Assembly (NCBI GenBank): GCA_003135575.1
Contig: PLCG01000012.1
Coordinates: 8,293-20,991 of the forward strand
Length of the DNA stretch: 12,699 nucleotides
Source: Nitrososphaerota archaeon
Lineage (GTDB): Archaea; Thermoproteota; Nitrososphaeria; Nitrososphaerales; Gagatemarchaeaceae
Direction: 5' to 3'
Part shown: positions 11,676-12,699 of the stretch, piece after piece
How the letters are laid out: each line of letters opens with the position of its first letter
Numbering within the stretch: position 1 is the first letter of the stretch
Translations under genes and position numbers: made by a program
Notes under the pieces: generated by a model
Databases searched by the model: none
What the model was told of the DNA's origin: nothing
The model's input: the letters and a program-made list of their open reading frames with translations, nothing else

Positions 11676-12699
11676 GGGTCTTCTTGATTCATTCCTCAAC
11701 AAGCGAACATCTCTGAGCACTGCGCTTTCCTATCAAGCCTCGCTGAAAGCATTCCTTCTTGTAACTATGGGCGAGAAAGAGTGCAACATGTGGGGCCGCA
11801 CGAACTCGCTGACCGGCAAGTTCGAGCCTGACCTTGACATGATAATGGAACGCTACCTTGATTCACGAAAGAACAGAGACGAAGCTGGCAATGTCATCTT
11901 CCTTGAGGACGGGCTGCCTTCATACAAGACGCTTCTAATGGGTCAAGACCTGATTGACTTCGCGGAAAAGCTGAAGGTTGGAGCTCCACCACTTAGGAAG
12001 CCTGCTACACCCAAAACATTTGCGAATAGGCTAGGGGGTGTTAATGCGTTCTTCTCGGCTTCGCAGATTGAGGTTCCACAGACGAAGCGAAAAGCTGCAC
12101 AGAATGTGATGCCAGGGACTAAGGACACCGCAACCCTGGACAAGGTTCCCACGAGGCTGATGATGAAGAAGATTCTCGGCTGCATGGATTTGCCGACGAA
12201 GACGTTCTTCATTCTGGGCAAGAGCTGTGGAAGAAGACTAGGCGAAATAATGAAACTGCAAGTGGACGATATTGACCTAAAGTCAAACCCACCGATAGTC
12301 TATCTTCCGGTCAAGGAAGTGGACCCGTCAAAGGGGCAGTGGAAACGGTGGGAAACCAAGACGAATGAATCCCGCGAAAGACCTTGGACCCATTGCGATG
12401 CTGAAGCAAGGAAATACTTGACGGACTGGCTGGAGATTCGTCAAAAGAAGATGGATGCGCAGGAGAAGACGGGCGAAGTGGTTGACCGGGACTTATTTTA
12501 TCCCTACAAGATGTGGAGGTTCTCTGATTCTTGGCACCGCGCTATCACGGACCTCGGATATGACCAGAAAGACGAGGTAACTAACCGGCTAGTCTATCAT
12601 GCCTACAGTGCGACAAGAAAGTTCTTCTCAAGCAAAGGCGAAGATGGCCTAAGCCCTGAATTTTTGAATCGGCTTCAAGGCCATGTCAGCAGTGCAGGA
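11674..12699 (+). CDS. Tyrosine recombinase (integrase), 3' end cut off by the window
   Basis: The frame stays open to the window end, giving 342 residues. I start it at GTG 11674 and not at ATG 11767 because the added 31 residues (GLLDSFLNKRTSLSTALSYQ, then ASLKAFLLVT) look like the start of the SAM-like core-binding domain. The catalytic domain shows GRRLGEIMKL (R188 as the first catalytic Arg with E191), a beta-hairpin lysine region WETKTNESRERP (~226-237), YSATRKFF with the second Arg (R315), and LQGH with the box II His (H337). In the usual HxxR box the His is replaced by Ser (SATR); a His lies four residues before it. The catalytic Tyr would lie just beyond the window. It would integrate or excise the element to which this region belongs. 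No clear TATA element is seen. Confidence 0.8.
   Translation, partial: MGLLDSFLNKRTSLSTALSYQASLKAFLLVTMGEKECNMWGRTNSLTGKFEPDLDMIMERYLDSRKNRDEAGNVIFLEDGLPSYKTLLMGQDLIDFAEKLKVGAPPLRKPATPKTFANRLGGVNAFFSASQIEVPQTKRKAAQNVMPGTKDTATLDKVPTRLMMKKILGCMDLPTKTFFILGKSCGRRLGEIMKLQVDDIDLKSNPPIVYLPVKEVDPSKGQWKRWETKTNESRERPWTHCDAEARKYLTDWLEIRQKKMDAQEKTGEVVDRDLFYPYKMWRFSDSWHRAITDLGYDQKDEVTNRLVYHAYSATRKFFSSKGEDGLSPEFLNRLQGHVSSAG

Noticed and set aside
1..12699. CRISPR array, insertion sequence or rRNA
   Set aside because: I saw no regularly spaced direct repeats, no transposase and no rRNA-like sequence.

Overview
The window looks like an accessory (mobile or defence-type) stretch of an archaeal chromosome. 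Three things point to archaea. Many genes have no Shine-Dalgarno sequence. At least seven carry an A/T-rich TATA-like element centred about 25-27 bases before the start codon, the layout of leaderless archaeal transcripts. The genes are rich in AGA/AGG arginine codons, and GTG/TTG starts are common. I cannot name the lineage from sequence alone. GC content is clearly higher in the first ~800 bases than in most of the rest, which may mark an island boundary.

Layout, left to right. (1) 77-796, minus strand: one GC-rich gene of unknown function. (2) 966-2256, minus strand: a run of small genes: a GIY-YIG nuclease, a DUF3883-like PD-(D/E)XK nuclease, a 59-residue Cys/His-rich protein and a 51-residue coiled-coil protein. 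The last shares an A/T element with a divergent 37-residue Cys-containing protein. (3) 2495-5739: a probable type II restriction-modification locus. It holds two tandem ~40% identical small proteins with an AbrB-like C-terminal motif, then a 250-residue nuclease with a PD...SxK site. A 636-residue DNA methyltransferase with a double zinc-ribbon insert runs convergently, and its 3' end overlaps the nuclease gene by 77 bp. A perfect 10-bp inverted repeat covers the start codon of the first small gene. (4) 5844-5922: three consecutive hairpins, possibly a structured RNA. (5) 7144-6127, minus strand: a tight three-gene operon with two multi-CxxC zinc proteins. (6) 7284-8622, plus strand: a winged-helix-like protein followed one base later by an Mrr-like nuclease.

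(7) 8694-10426: a small membrane protein, a protein resembling the alkyltransferase-like (ATL) DNA-binding domain, and a two-TM membrane protein. (8) 10448-11372: a membrane-anchored extracytoplasmic protein diverges from a winged-helix regulator; three similar palindromes (half-site TCG, 6-bp spacer) sit on the two promoters. (9) 11373-12699: an A/T-rich spacer with a terminator-like hairpin and a large inverted repeat, then a tyrosine recombinase (integrase) cut off by the window end.

Together these suggest an integrated element carrying at least four nuclease-fold genes, a methyltransferase, several small zinc or DNA-binding proteins and an integrase. The best-supported functional unit is the restriction-modification locus. 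The best-supported regulatory unit is the palindrome-controlled winged-helix gene.
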